From Mariniphaga sp041687215 (GTDB lineage Bacteria; Bacteroidota; Bacteroidia; Bacteroidales; Prolixibacteraceae), in assembly GCF_041687215.1 (NCBI RefSeq), contig NZ_JAWLCI010000001.1, positions 124,001 to 188,000 of the forward strand: 64,000 bases of DNA, written 5' to 3'. Shown one piece after another: positions 17,783 through 25,991 of this stretch. The notes under the pieces are model-generated. The model saw only the letters and a list, made by a program, of their open reading frames with translations. It did no database searches and was not told where the DNA came from. Every line of letters starts with the position of its first letter. Positions within the stretch are counted from its first letter, which is position 1. The position numbers and the translations under genes were made by a program.

Positions 17783-20700
17783 TCAACTATTTAAGGGTAA
17801 GTGGATTTTAAACTCTGTTCCCTCACCTTCTGTACTTTCCACTTTTAACTCCCCACCATGCGCCTTCACAATATCGTAGCTCAAACTCAGTCCCAAACCT
17901 GTTCCCTGGCCGGTTGGTTTGGTGGTGAAAAAGGGTTGGAAGATTTTGTCGATGATGGAGGAGGGGATGCCGGGGCCATTATCTTTAACCGAGACGAAAC
18001 AAGCCCCCCCCCGTCCGACCGGGTCATCCGGGCGGGTCATTCCCTCCGTGGGGGGGATGAAAGAAGTCTTCACAATTACCATTGGTTTATGCACATAATT
18101 CGGGTCTTTGAACCCCCCTTCGGGGGGTAGGGGGGCCGCATAAAACGCATTGTTAATCAGGTTGAGCAAAACCCGCCCGAAATCCTGCGGCACAACCTCA
18201 ATTTTTGGCAGCGTATCATCCAATTCCAGTTTATATTCTGCCTTAAACGAATTGTCTTTGGCACGGAAACCGTGGTAAGCAAGTCGCACATATTCGTCAC
18301 ACAACGAATTAATATCGGTAGGTTCTTTTTTGCCGCTACTGCCTCGGCTGTGAAGCAACATTCCTTTTACGATGGATTCAGCGCGTTTTCCGTGGTTGGA
18401 AATTTTGTTTTCATTTTCCTTCAAATCTTTGAAAATGGCTTCAATTTCTTGCTGGTCGTTGTTTGCAATCGCTATCTTCAAATCGTCGAGCAATTCGTTG
18501 TTGACTTCTGAAAAATTATTGACAAAATTTAATGGATTCTGTATTTCGTGCGCGATGCCGGCAGTGAGTTCCCCGAGAGAAGCCATTTTTTCGGACTGGA
18601 CTAACTGGGCCTGGGTGGATTTAAGTTCGGTGTATGCTTTTTCGATTTCGCGGGCCTGTTCCAGTTCTTTTTGCTGCGACCGTTCCCTTTCCCTGCGAAT
18701 GGTTTTTGCTTTCTGGTAAAGGTGAATTTTTCGGATAAAAAACAACAGGATTAAACCGTAAGTTGCATAAGCCCACCAGGTGCGCCACCATGGAGGCAAA
18801 ACTTTAAAACTGTAGTTCAGCGTACTTAAAGTTCCATAAGCGCTCTTTGCCTCGAGATGAAAAGTGTATTTTCCTTCGCTCATGTTACCAAAATAGGCCT
18901 CATCTTTTGTGCTGAACGGACTCCAGTTTTTGTCATATCCGTCCAGTTTATAACGGTATTGGGTGTATTTTCCAAACGATGGCGAAATTGCAGCAAATTC
19001 GAACGTAATACTGTTGTTGTTATATGGAAGCCGGAGGTTTTCGGGAATCAGGGAACCTTTTTGCAGGCTGTCAAATTTTACCTGACCAAAACCTGCCATC
19101 AATTCTTTTGTTTTTTCCGAATCTGCCGGTTTTCCAAATTTTAGAAATGATTCATTAAGTAAGGTCAAACTGTCTTTCTTATCTGGATTTTCTTTCATCA
19201 ACAATGACCACAATAAATTTTGATTATCAACCCTGATGTTGCGCAGGTACAAATGAGGCGGCTTAAAATTTAGTACCTGGTCAACATCGAACCGGTAAAT
19301 TCCGTTGTAACTGGTTCCCCAAACTCCCAAAAAATTAAAATAAGTTGTATTTAGCTGAATATGACTGGAAATAACATCAAAACCATTTCGCTGTGAATAA
19401 AAGCTGAAAACGGGATTTGGTGAATTTACTTCGTCGAACGGAAGCGTTTCCAGGCCATTTATTGTGCTAAACCACAACAAATTGCGCATCGTGTCCGGTG
19501 TGATGCCAGCAACAAGATTGCTTATTCCTTCAGCCTCGCCAAAGTTGGTCAGTTTAGTGCCATCGAATTTACTTGCTCCTCCATCTGTGGCCAGCCAGAT
19601 GTTTCCATAAGGATCCTCGGTAATTTCGTTGATATAATTGTGCGGAAGTCCGCTTTGTTTATTCATCCCGTGCACACTGTCTGAGGAGAACACATAAACA
19701 CCTTCTTCCCGGGTACCAACCCAATTTCGATTCCTGCTATCGGTAAAAAAACTTGTGGCATATTCCGGAAAACCCTGTTCTTTCCCCAGGTAGGTAAATG
19801 TATTTTCATTGAATAATGCCACACCACCATCGCCAATAAACACTAAATTTCCTTTTTTATCTTCTGTTATTGTTCTGATGAACCGAAGTTTCAATCCCGG
19901 TTCGGAGCCATAAACAAAAAAATTCTCCCCATCGAACCGGATGAGTTTACGCGGTAAGGCAGGAGGGCCGCCTGTCCACATCCAAACGGAGCCTTTTGAG
20001 TCGGGATAAAAAGTGAAAATAAACCGTTCTCCAAGATAAGCGGACAAGTCGTAAACGGTTGCCTCATCTCTGTCGTACCGGATTAAATTATTACCATAAC
20101 CAGTCACCCATTTTTGACCATTCGCATCAAAAGAAACAGCATTGATATAAGAATATTTTGAAGTTGATGGCAGGGGAATTTCCAGATGGTTCATAAAATT
20201 AAAACTCAATCTTGAAATTCCGTTTGTTGTGGAAATCCATAAATTTCCCGCATCGTCTTCAACAAAAGACTGGGACATGGAAAATGTTTCTTCGGCCTGA
20301 AATTCCATGAAACGTTTGCCGTCGTAATTAAATATTTGGTTGTCAGCAGCTATCCATATTTTTCCCGATTTATCTTCAAATACTTCCCTGATGTAGCCAT
20401 CGTTATCCAAACCATCATCTTTTGAGAAAACTGTTACTTTTTCGCCATCAAATTTTCCCAATTGGTCAAAATTGTTTTTTCTATATCTCAACCAAATATT
20501 GCCCTGACTGTCGGTTTTTATAAGTGAGGGATTAATTCCGTCTGATTTCGGAATTTCGTTAAAAGGTTCAAATTTTTTACCCTCAAAAAGTACATTTCCT
20601 CTTGCAGTTCTTGCAATTGGACGGCCATTTTTGTTTAGGATGATATTAAAGACACGAATATCGGGCAATCCATCTTCGGTTCCGTAACGGGTAATTGAAT

Positions 20701-21325
20701 CGCCGGAAATGCAGAAAATTCCTTTCTCGCTCCCAATCCATACAGCGCCGTTTTTATCTTCTAAAAAACCAAAAATCCTAAAATTGCTATCATCCTCGCT
20801 CAACGGAATATGTGTAAAAGACTGACCATTGAATTTGTACAAAACATCCCAGCAGCCTACCCACAAATTGTTTTTGGAATCGACTAATAATTCACTAACG
20901 TATGAATTGCTTCCCGAAAAACTGGTAATGCTGTAGTTGGTAAACGTGGAACCATCAAACTTACTTAGAAAGTCCATGCCGCTCGCCCAAAGATTTCCAG
21001 TCTTATCAATAGCAAGGACACCAACAACATTGCTGGGTAAACCCTCGGCAACTCCATAATTTGTAACAACCGGTTGCCCCACGCCAAAAGGGTGTTTCAG
21101 CGGAACCACCTTTTTTTCAATATTATGAATGATTTTTGGCGGAGTGGTTAATTGAATAACCTCGGGCGGCAACAAAGTATCAGGCAAAGCTGCAGCTTCA
21201 AACCATGGTGTAGGTTCCTGAAATATAATCTGCGGTGTATCTTGCTTACAGCCCAAAAACTGAAAGATTGCAAACAATAAAAAGAAGTTGATTGTCTTTG
21301 CGCTATCGTATTTTGTCTGAACCAT
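17783..21325 (-). CDS. Two-component propeller histidine kinase (reg_prop/Y_Y_Y), no output domain
   Basis: This 1180-residue protein starts with a lipobox-like signal (FQFLGCKQD). A long periplasmic region of reg_prop blades follows, with repeats such as GNLWVGCWD, GAVWIGSEKG and GNIWLATDGG, then a Y_Y_Y domain near 760-850, one TM helix near 855-875, a coiled coil, HisKA with H926 and HATPase_c. This is the sensor layout of Bacteroidota hybrid two-component systems (HTCS), but the chain stops after the kinase: there is no receiver and no AraC-type HTH. HTCS sensors usually detect oligosaccharides. The ATPase loops carry two palindromic inserts, one of them expanded. The gene is 28 bases downstream of a similar kinase gene. 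Confidence 0.93.
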   Translation of the reverse strand: MVQTKYDSAKTINFFLLFAIFQFLGCKQDTPQIIFQEPTPWFEAAALPDTLLPPEVIQLTTPPKIIHNIEKKVVPLKHPFGVGQPVVTNYGVAEGLPSNVVGVLAIDKTGNLWASGMDFLSKFDGSTFTNYSITSFSGSNSYVSELLVDSKNNLWVGCWDVLYKFNGQSFTHIPLSEDDSNFRIFGFLEDKNGAVWIGSEKGIFCISGDSITRYGTEDGLPDIRVFNIILNKNGRPIARTARGNVLFEGKKFEPFNEIPKSDGINPSLIKTDSQGNIWLRYRKNNFDQLGKFDGEKVTVFSKDDGLDNDGYIREVFEDKSGKIWIAADNQIFNYDGKRFMEFQAEETFSMSQSFVEDDAGNLWISTTNGISRLSFNFMNHLEIPLPSTSKYSYINAVSFDANGQKWVTGYGNNLIRYDRDEATVYDLSAYLGERFIFTFYPDSKGSVWMWTGGPPALPRKLIRFDGENFFVYGSEPGLKLRFIRTITEDKKGNLVFIGDGGVALFNENTFTYLGKEQGFPEYATSFFTDSRNRNWVGTREEGVYVFSSDSVHGMNKQSGLPHNYINEITEDPYGNIWLATDGGASKFDGTKLTNFGEAEGISNLVAGITPDTMRNLLWFSTINGLETLPFDEVNSPNPVFSFYSQRNGFDVISSHIQLNTTYFNFLGVWGTSYNGIYRFDVDQVLNFKPPHLYLRNIRVDNQNLLWSLLMKENPDKKDSLTLLNESFLKFGKPADSEKTKELMAGFGQVKFDSLQKGSLIPENLRLPYNNNSITFEFAAISPSFGKYTQYRYKLDGYDKNWSPFSTKDEAYFGNMSEGKYTFHLEAKSAYGTLSTLNYSFKVLPPWWRTWWAYATYGLILLFFIRKIHLYQKAKTIRRERERSQQKELEQAREIEKAYTELKSTQAQLVQSEKMASLGELTAGIAHEIQNPLNFVNNFSEVNNELLDDLKIAIANNDQQEIEAIFKDLKENENKISNHGKRAESIVKGMLLHSRGSSGKKEPTDINSLCDEYVRLAYHGFRAKDNSFKAEYKLELDDTLPKIEVVPQDFGRVLLNLINNAFYAAPLPPEGGFKDPNYVHKPMVIVKTSFIPPTEGMTRPDDPVGRGGACFVSVKDNGPGIPSSIIDKIFQPFFTTKPTGQGTGLGLSLSYDIVKAHGGELKVESTEGEGTEFKIHLPLNS
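18002..18059 (-). repeat. In-frame palindromic repeat, expanded copy A, in propeller kinase 1
   Basis: This is the equivalent of the copy at 10112-10145 but carries an extra CCGG-rich stretch between the two G runs. It encodes IPPTEGMTRPDDPVGRGGA in the loop before the DNGPGIP box. The longer copy suggests the loop tolerates growth. Confidence 0.7.
18112..18137 (+). repeat. In-frame palindromic repeat, copy B, in propeller kinase 1
   Basis: The plus strand reads ACCCCCCTTCGGGGGG, then TA, then GGGGGG. On the coding strand it encodes PLPPEGGF directly after AFYAA of the N-box helix. Orientation is opposite to copy A. Confidence 0.75.
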
Positions 21326-21353
21326 AGTTTACAGGATTAAATGATTTACAAGA

Positions 21354-24300
21354 TTAATTAAATGGTATTTGAATAATAAACTCTGTTCCTTCACCTTCAA
21401 TTGAATTAATAGTTAAACTGCCTCCATGCGCTTTTACAATATCGTAACTCAAACTCAATCCCAATCCGGTTCCCTGCCCGGTGGGCTTGGTGGTGAAGAA
21501 GGGCTGGAATATTTTATCGACGATAGAGGCGGGGATGCCGGGGCCATTGTCAGATACAGATACACACACAGCCCCCCCAGTCACAGCCCCCCTCGTTCCC
21601 CCCGAAGGGGGGAGGTAGGAAGTCTTCACTATGACCATCGGTTTATGAACGTAATTCGGGTCTTTGAAACCTCCGCCAGCTGGCGGGGGCAGGGGGGCCG
21701 CATAAAACGCATTATTTATCAAATTCAGCAAGACCCTTCCAATATCTTGGGGAACAACGTTGATTTTGGGCAATGATTCATCTACTTCCAGTTTATATTC
21801 TGCATTAAATGATTTGTCTTTCGCCCGCAAACCGTGGTAAGCCAGCCGTAAATATTCATCGGCCAGCGCGTTGATATCGGTTGGTTCTTTTACACCACTG
21901 CTTGTGCGGCTGTGTTGCAACATGCCTTTTACAATATCAGCAGCACGTTTGCCGTGGTGGTTTATTTTTTCGAGGTTTTGTTTAATGTCGGAAAGAACCT
22001 CGGATACCAGATTCTCGTCTCTGGATTCTGGATTTTTGGCTCTTTCTTCTTCTATCTCTTCAATCAATTCGTTGCTTAATTCAGAAAAATTGTTTACGAA
22101 GTTCAGTGGGTTTTGGATTTCGTGGGCAATGCCGGCAGTGAGTTCGCCAAGTGAGGCCATTTTTTCGGACTGGATGAGTTGGGATTGAGTGGCTTTTAGT
22201 TCTTTGTAAGCCTTTTCAATTTCACGGGCTTGTTCCAGTTCTTTTTGTTCTGTTCTTGCCCGTTCAGCATGAATTACACGCTGGCGCTGGAAATTATGAA
22301 TAAGCCATACACTGGAAATAAAAATAAATCCGTAAACGATATATGCCCAAATTGTTTTCCACCATGGTGGACTTATTATGACATCAATTGCTTTTTCGGC
22401 CCAAACACCGTAACTATTTGCGCCTTTTACCCGGAATGTATATTTCCCCGGTGGAATATTAAAATAGTATGCCCGTCTGTCTGCATTTGCCTTTCGCCAG
22501 TTATCATCATAGTTTTCCAACATAAAAAGATGTTGATTTGCTACCGGATTTGAATAATCGATAACAGCAAAATCAAAAGAAAATGTATTCTGGTTGTAAC
22601 TTAAACTGATTTTGTTTAAAAACGATAACGTGTCCTCTTTTTGACTCCTAACAGAACTTTCTGCCTGATCTGAAACTTGGAAACCGGAAATAGCTACCAG
22701 GGGAGGCCTTGAATTTGTGGTTATTTCTGTCGGAAGAAATTTATAATATCCGTTTTTATCGCCAAAATACAAAAAGCCATAACGGTCTTTGTAGGTCGCA
22801 TCCCGGTTCAACATTTCGGAATAAACACCATAATTTGTTCCATAGTTTATAGTTTCAGTGCGTTTTGCGTTTATTTTAATAATTCCTGAGCCTGTACTAA
22901 TCCATAAATTATTATTATCGTCTTCAATTATATTTGAAACAGATGTTATTTCATTTAAAGAATTTAAATCCGTGTATCTTACAGATGCTTTTTTAGCTGA
23001 ATCGAAATAAAAAAGTCCATCACTGGTGCCTGCCCAAAGCATTCCTTCCGAATCTTTAAAAAGGCAATTTACGATGTAAGCGCTTTGATATTGTTCAAAT
23101 TCTCCGCTAGCTTCATTTAACATACATAAACCCTGGCCAGAACCTAATGCTACCCATGTTTTATCTTCGTTGTCCAACTGAACATCGTGTATAAAATTTG
23201 GACCGAATAAGTCTGTGTTATTATTATCCACTAAATATCGTTTTATCTCTCCCGTTGCCGGATTCAACCGGTTTAAGCCACTGAGTGTACCAATCCACAG
23301 GTTATTTTTACTGTCTTCCGATATGGATATAATATTGTTGTTACTGAGTGTATTATTATTGCCAGGATCATTCACATAATGTGTGTATTTTTTGGTTATT
23401 AAATTTAATATGATCAATCCTCCACCTCCTCCAATCAGAATTTTTCCCATACTGTCTTCTTTTATAACTCTCACATAGTTATAGTTTTTGGAAGCCTGAT
23501 GAAATTCACTGTTAATTCTTTGAATAAGGTTTTCATTTTCCATTCCGGAAACATAAATTTTATCTGAACCCCACCAAAGTGTGCCATTTTTATCTTCATA
23601 AAAGCTTTGAACATTCTGATCAGGCAAATCTATATGCGGAATTTCTGATTGCAGAGGATCAATACGATATAAAGAACCAAGTAATGAACTAATCCACAGA
23701 ACCCCATCGCGTGAAATATAGGCAGCCCAGGTTGTATGGTCGGTAAAGGCGCCCGGACTATTGTTCTCCGATTCGAAGTGGGTTATTTCTTTTGTTGTCG
23801 GATTATAAAAATTCAGCCCGGCTTCTGAAGTTCCAATCCAAATTGCTCCGGTAACATCCTCAATGATAAATCTGATATGATCATTAGGACTGGATGAATT
23901 AAGAGGTGGTCGACTAAGTTTATTGGGTTGATTTGGATTATATTGATGCCTTGTAATTAAATCTGCTGACTTATCCATGGTATGCAAGCCATCGCCTGCT
24001 GTTCCTATCCACAGGGTGCCTTTGCTGTCTTCAAAAATGGCGCTTACTTTATTATTGATAAGGCTGTTTTTATTTTCAGGATTATGCTTGAAACGCCTGA
24101 AAGTTCCTGTTTCTTTATCCAATTTGTTTAATCCGCCAGCCTCAAAATTATTTTGATCAGCACCATAAACAGAGCCGGTTCCAATCCATAAAGTTCCTTC
24201 ACGATCTTCATAAATAGCAACTACCTCGTTATAACTTAGGCTTGTTGAATCATCCGGATTATTTTTGTAATGAATAAATGTATTAGTTAAGACGTCATAC

Positions 24301-24809
24301 CTTTCCAATCCTTGCCCCGAACCAATCCAGAGAAATCCTTCGTGGTCCACCAACAATACATTCACCCAATCTGAACTTAGACTCCCCGGATCATCGGGAT
24401 CCGTTTTGTAATGCGTAAAGATACCGGTAACCGGATCAAACTTATCTATACCTTTCCCTTGAACAGCAATCCAAATATTTCCTTCATTGTCAGTGCAAAC
24501 AGATCGCAAAATATCACCAGCTATTGAATTTGGATCCAACTGGTTGTTTTTGTACGAAATCATTTCATAACCATTATAGTTGTATAATCCGATATTAGAC
24601 GCAAACCACATGGTCCCGTTTTTATTCTGAGTGATATCGGTGAGTTGACTGAAAGAAACCCTGTTTGGAGGGAAAACCTTATTAAAGGTAATGTTCTGAC
24701 AAAATCCTGAATTACCAGACACAAGTAAAAACAGAATCAATTGAAGCCCAAACAAAAGAGCTTTGGTGCAGGAATTTTTAAATGTTTTATTTATTGTTAT
24801 AGTTGTCAT
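21354..24809 (-). CDS. Two-component propeller histidine kinase 2 (reg_prop/Y_Y_Y), no output domain
   Basis: This 1151-residue protein has an N-terminal signal region (hydrophobic residues about 15-37) and a periplasmic region with many reg_prop blades (GTLWIGTGSVYG, GTLWIGTAGDG, NLWIGTLSGLNRL). A Y_Y_Y-like domain follows (PPGKYTFRVKGANSYGVW, about 770-840), then a TM helix, a coiled coil, HisKA with H896 and HATPase_c. As in its downstream neighbour, receiver and HTH domains are absent. The NPESRDEN segment after the HisKA site looks like another short repeat-derived insert. Two palindromic repeats lie in the ATPase loops; one contains a partial duplication encoding GAVTGGAV. The gene is 18 bases downstream of the coiled-coil kinase gene. 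Confidence 0.93.
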   Translation of the reverse strand: MTTITINKTFKNSCTKALLFGLQLILFLLVSGNSGFCQNITFNKVFPPNRVSFSQLTDITQNKNGTMWFASNIGLYNYNGYEMISYKNNQLDPNSIAGDILRSVCTDNEGNIWIAVQGKGIDKFDPVTGIFTHYKTDPDDPGSLSSDWVNVLLVDHEGFLWIGSGQGLERYDVLTNTFIHYKNNPDDSTSLSYNEVVAIYEDREGTLWIGTGSVYGADQNNFEAGGLNKLDKETGTFRRFKHNPENKNSLINNKVSAIFEDSKGTLWIGTAGDGLHTMDKSADLITRHQYNPNQPNKLSRPPLNSSSPNDHIRFIIEDVTGAIWIGTSEAGLNFYNPTTKEITHFESENNSPGAFTDHTTWAAYISRDGVLWISSLLGSLYRIDPLQSEIPHIDLPDQNVQSFYEDKNGTLWWGSDKIYVSGMENENLIQRINSEFHQASKNYNYVRVIKEDSMGKILIGGGGGLIILNLITKKYTHYVNDPGNNNTLSNNNIISISEDSKNNLWIGTLSGLNRLNPATGEIKRYLVDNNNTDLFGPNFIHDVQLDNEDKTWVALGSGQGLCMLNEASGEFEQYQSAYIVNCLFKDSEGMLWAGTSDGLFYFDSAKKASVRYTDLNSLNEITSVSNIIEDDNNNLWISTGSGIIKINAKRTETINYGTNYGVYSEMLNRDATYKDRYGFLYFGDKNGYYKFLPTEITTNSRPPLVAISGFQVSDQAESSVRSQKEDTLSFLNKISLSYNQNTFSFDFAVIDYSNPVANQHLFMLENYDDNWRKANADRRAYYFNIPPGKYTFRVKGANSYGVWAEKAIDVIISPPWWKTIWAYIVYGFIFISSVWLIHNFQRQRVIHAERARTEQKELEQAREIEKAYKELKATQSQLIQSEKMASLGELTAGIAHEIQNPLNFVNNFSELSNELIEEIEEERAKNPESRDENLVSEVLSDIKQNLEKINHHGKRAADIVKGMLQHSRTSSGVKEPTDINALADEYLRLAYHGLRAKDKSFNAEYKLEVDESLPKINVVPQDIGRVLLNLINNAFYAAPLPPPAGGGFKDPNYVHKPMVIVKTSYLPPSGGTRGAVTGGAVCVSVSDNGPGIPASIVDKIFQPFFTTKPTGQGTGLGLSLSYDIVKAHGGSLTINSIEGEGTEFIIQIPFN
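21570..21615 (-). repeat. In-frame palindromic repeat, partly duplicated copy A, in propeller kinase 2
   Basis: The minus strand carries the CCCCTTCGGGGGG core with two successive G runs, so the segment AGCCCCCC is partly duplicated on the plus strand. It encodes LPPSGGTRGAVTGGAV. The protein position matches copy A in the other three kinases. Confidence 0.75.
21669..21699 (+). repeat. In-frame palindromic repeat, variant copy B, in propeller kinase 2
   Basis: The hairpin arms differ here: CCGCCAGCTGGCGG replaces the plain C and G runs, followed by GGGCAGGGGGG. It encodes PLPPPAGGGF after the N-box helix. A related CCAGCTGGCGG core occurs between genes near 44745. Confidence 0.7.
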
Positions 24810-24827
24810 TTTAGGCTTATTTACAAT

Positions 24828-25955
24828 TTACAAAACCTTATTTTTCAATATAACACTGAACACTGTACCAATTCCTTCCTGAGAATCTACTTTTAACTCC
24901 CCACCATGCGCTTTCACAATATCATAACTTAAACTCAATCCCAGTCCGGTACCTGACCCGGTGGGTTTGGTTGTGAAAAAAGGCTGGAAGATTTTGTCTT
25001 TTATGGAGTCGGGGATCCCATTGCCATTGTCTGCAACACTAATCAAACAAGCCCCCCTCATTCCCCCCGAGGGGGGGAGGTGAGAGGTCTTAACTATCAC
25101 CAGCGGTTTATATTCTGATTGGGTTTCCTTGATCCCCCCCTTGGGGGGCGGGGGGGCTTTTACCGCATAAAACGCGTTGTTTATCAGATTAAGCAACACC
25201 CGGCCAATATCCTGCGGTACCAAGTTGATTTTGGGAAGGTTCGGGTCAAAGTCGGTTTTAAATTGAGCCTTAAAACTTTTATCTTTTGCTTTGAAGCCAT
25301 GATATGCCAACCGCAAGTATTCGTCGGCCAAAGCGTTAATATCGGTTGGTTCTTTTAGTCCGGTTGAGGTGCGCGAGTGTTGTAACATACCTTTTACAAT
25401 ATCTGCAGCGCGTTTGCCGTGGTGATTTATTTTTTCGAGATTATGTTCAACATCGCCTGCAATCTCTTTTGCCAACTGCCAGTTGCCAACTGCCAGCTCT
25501 TCATTCATTTCGCCAATCAGCTCCTTACTCAGTTCGCTAAAATTATTAACAAAGTTCAGCGGGTTCTGTATTTCATGTGCAATGCCGGCGGTGAGCTCGC
25601 CAAGGCTGGCCATTTTTTCTGCCTGGATGAGCTGGGTCTGGGTAGATTTAAGTTTATTAATTGCTTTGTTAAGTGCAATATTTTTTTCTTCAATTAATTT
25701 TTTTTGGGCATCCAACTCAATGAGGTTCTGGCTGATCTCATTTTTTGCCGCTTCAATATCCTTTTTTTGTTTTTCTATTTCCTGAATACTTGCATTAAGC
25801 ACATTCGTTATGGCAGCTTTATCCAAAACCGTGCGGTTGTATTTAAACTCAGCAATTGCAATGGTTTTTTCAACGGCCTTAATTTGCTGAAAAATTAATG
25901 CTTTATCCTCCTCGGAAATAGTTAACTCCTGGATGATTTTTTTTAGTTGTTCCAA
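24828..25955 (-). CDS. Soluble coiled-coil histidine kinase next to FIST gene
   Basis: This 375-residue kinase lacks a signal peptide, TM segments and any recognisable sensor domain. Residues 1-115 are helical and charged, with a coiled coil at about 50-115. HisKA has H127, and HATPase_c has DNGNGIP and GTGLGLS. With no sensor of its own it probably gets its signal from a partner, and the FIST protein encoded 36 bases upstream is the natural candidate. Two palindromic inserts lie in the ATPase loops (KAPPPPKGG and LPPSGGMRGA), plus a TTGGCAG tract after the HisKA site. Confidence 0.92.
   Translation of the reverse strand: MEQLKKIIQELTISEEDKALIFQQIKAVEKTIAIAEFKYNRTVLDKAAITNVLNASIQEIEKQKKDIEAAKNEISQNLIELDAQKKLIEEKNIALNKAINKLKSTQTQLIQAEKMASLGELTAGIAHEIQNPLNFVNNFSELSKELIGEMNEELAVGNWQLAKEIAGDVEHNLEKINHHGKRAADIVKGMLQHSRTSTGLKEPTDINALADEYLRLAYHGFKAKDKSFKAQFKTDFDPNLPKINLVPQDIGRVLLNLINNAFYAVKAPPPPKGGIKETQSEYKPLVIVKTSHLPPSGGMRGACLISVADNGNGIPDSIKDKIFQPFFTTKPTGSGTGLGLSLSYDIVKAHGGELKVDSQEGIGTVFSVILKNKVL
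25050..25081 (-). repeat. In-frame palindromic repeat, copy A, in the coiled-coil kinase
   Basis: The minus strand reads CCTCCCCCCCTCGGGGGG, a short spacer, then GGGGGG. It encodes LPPSGGMRGA in the same ATPase loop as in the other three kinases. Confidence 0.8.
25131..25158 (+). repeat. In-frame palindromic repeat, copy B, in the coiled-coil kinase
   Basis: The plus strand reads ATCCCCCCCTTGGGGGG, CG, then GGGGGG. On the coding strand it encodes APPPPKGGI after the N-box helix. Orientation is opposite to copy A, about 50 bases away. Confidence 0.8.
25469..25496 (-). repeat. TTGGCAG-type oligomer repeat in the coiled-coil kinase
   Basis: Four adjoining units alternating TTGGCAG, TTGGCAA and CTGGCAG encode ELAVGNWQLAKE. 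The tract sits at the same position as the one at 15393-15420 in the SnoaL/GAF kinase. Confidence 0.65.
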
Positions 25956-25991
25956 TTAATTGATTTGTTTGGTTAATTAATAATCGCTCCA

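Noticed and set aside
17783..24809. Calling the two propeller kinases complete hybrid two-component systems
   Set aside because: Neither chain has a receiver or an AraC-type HTH after the ATPase domain, and both genes end cleanly with neighbours close by.
15393..25496. CRISPR or direct-repeat array suspected from recurring sequences in the kinase genes
   Set aside because: The recurring blocks are homologous kinase codons and short in-frame repeats. There is no regular repeat-spacer pattern.
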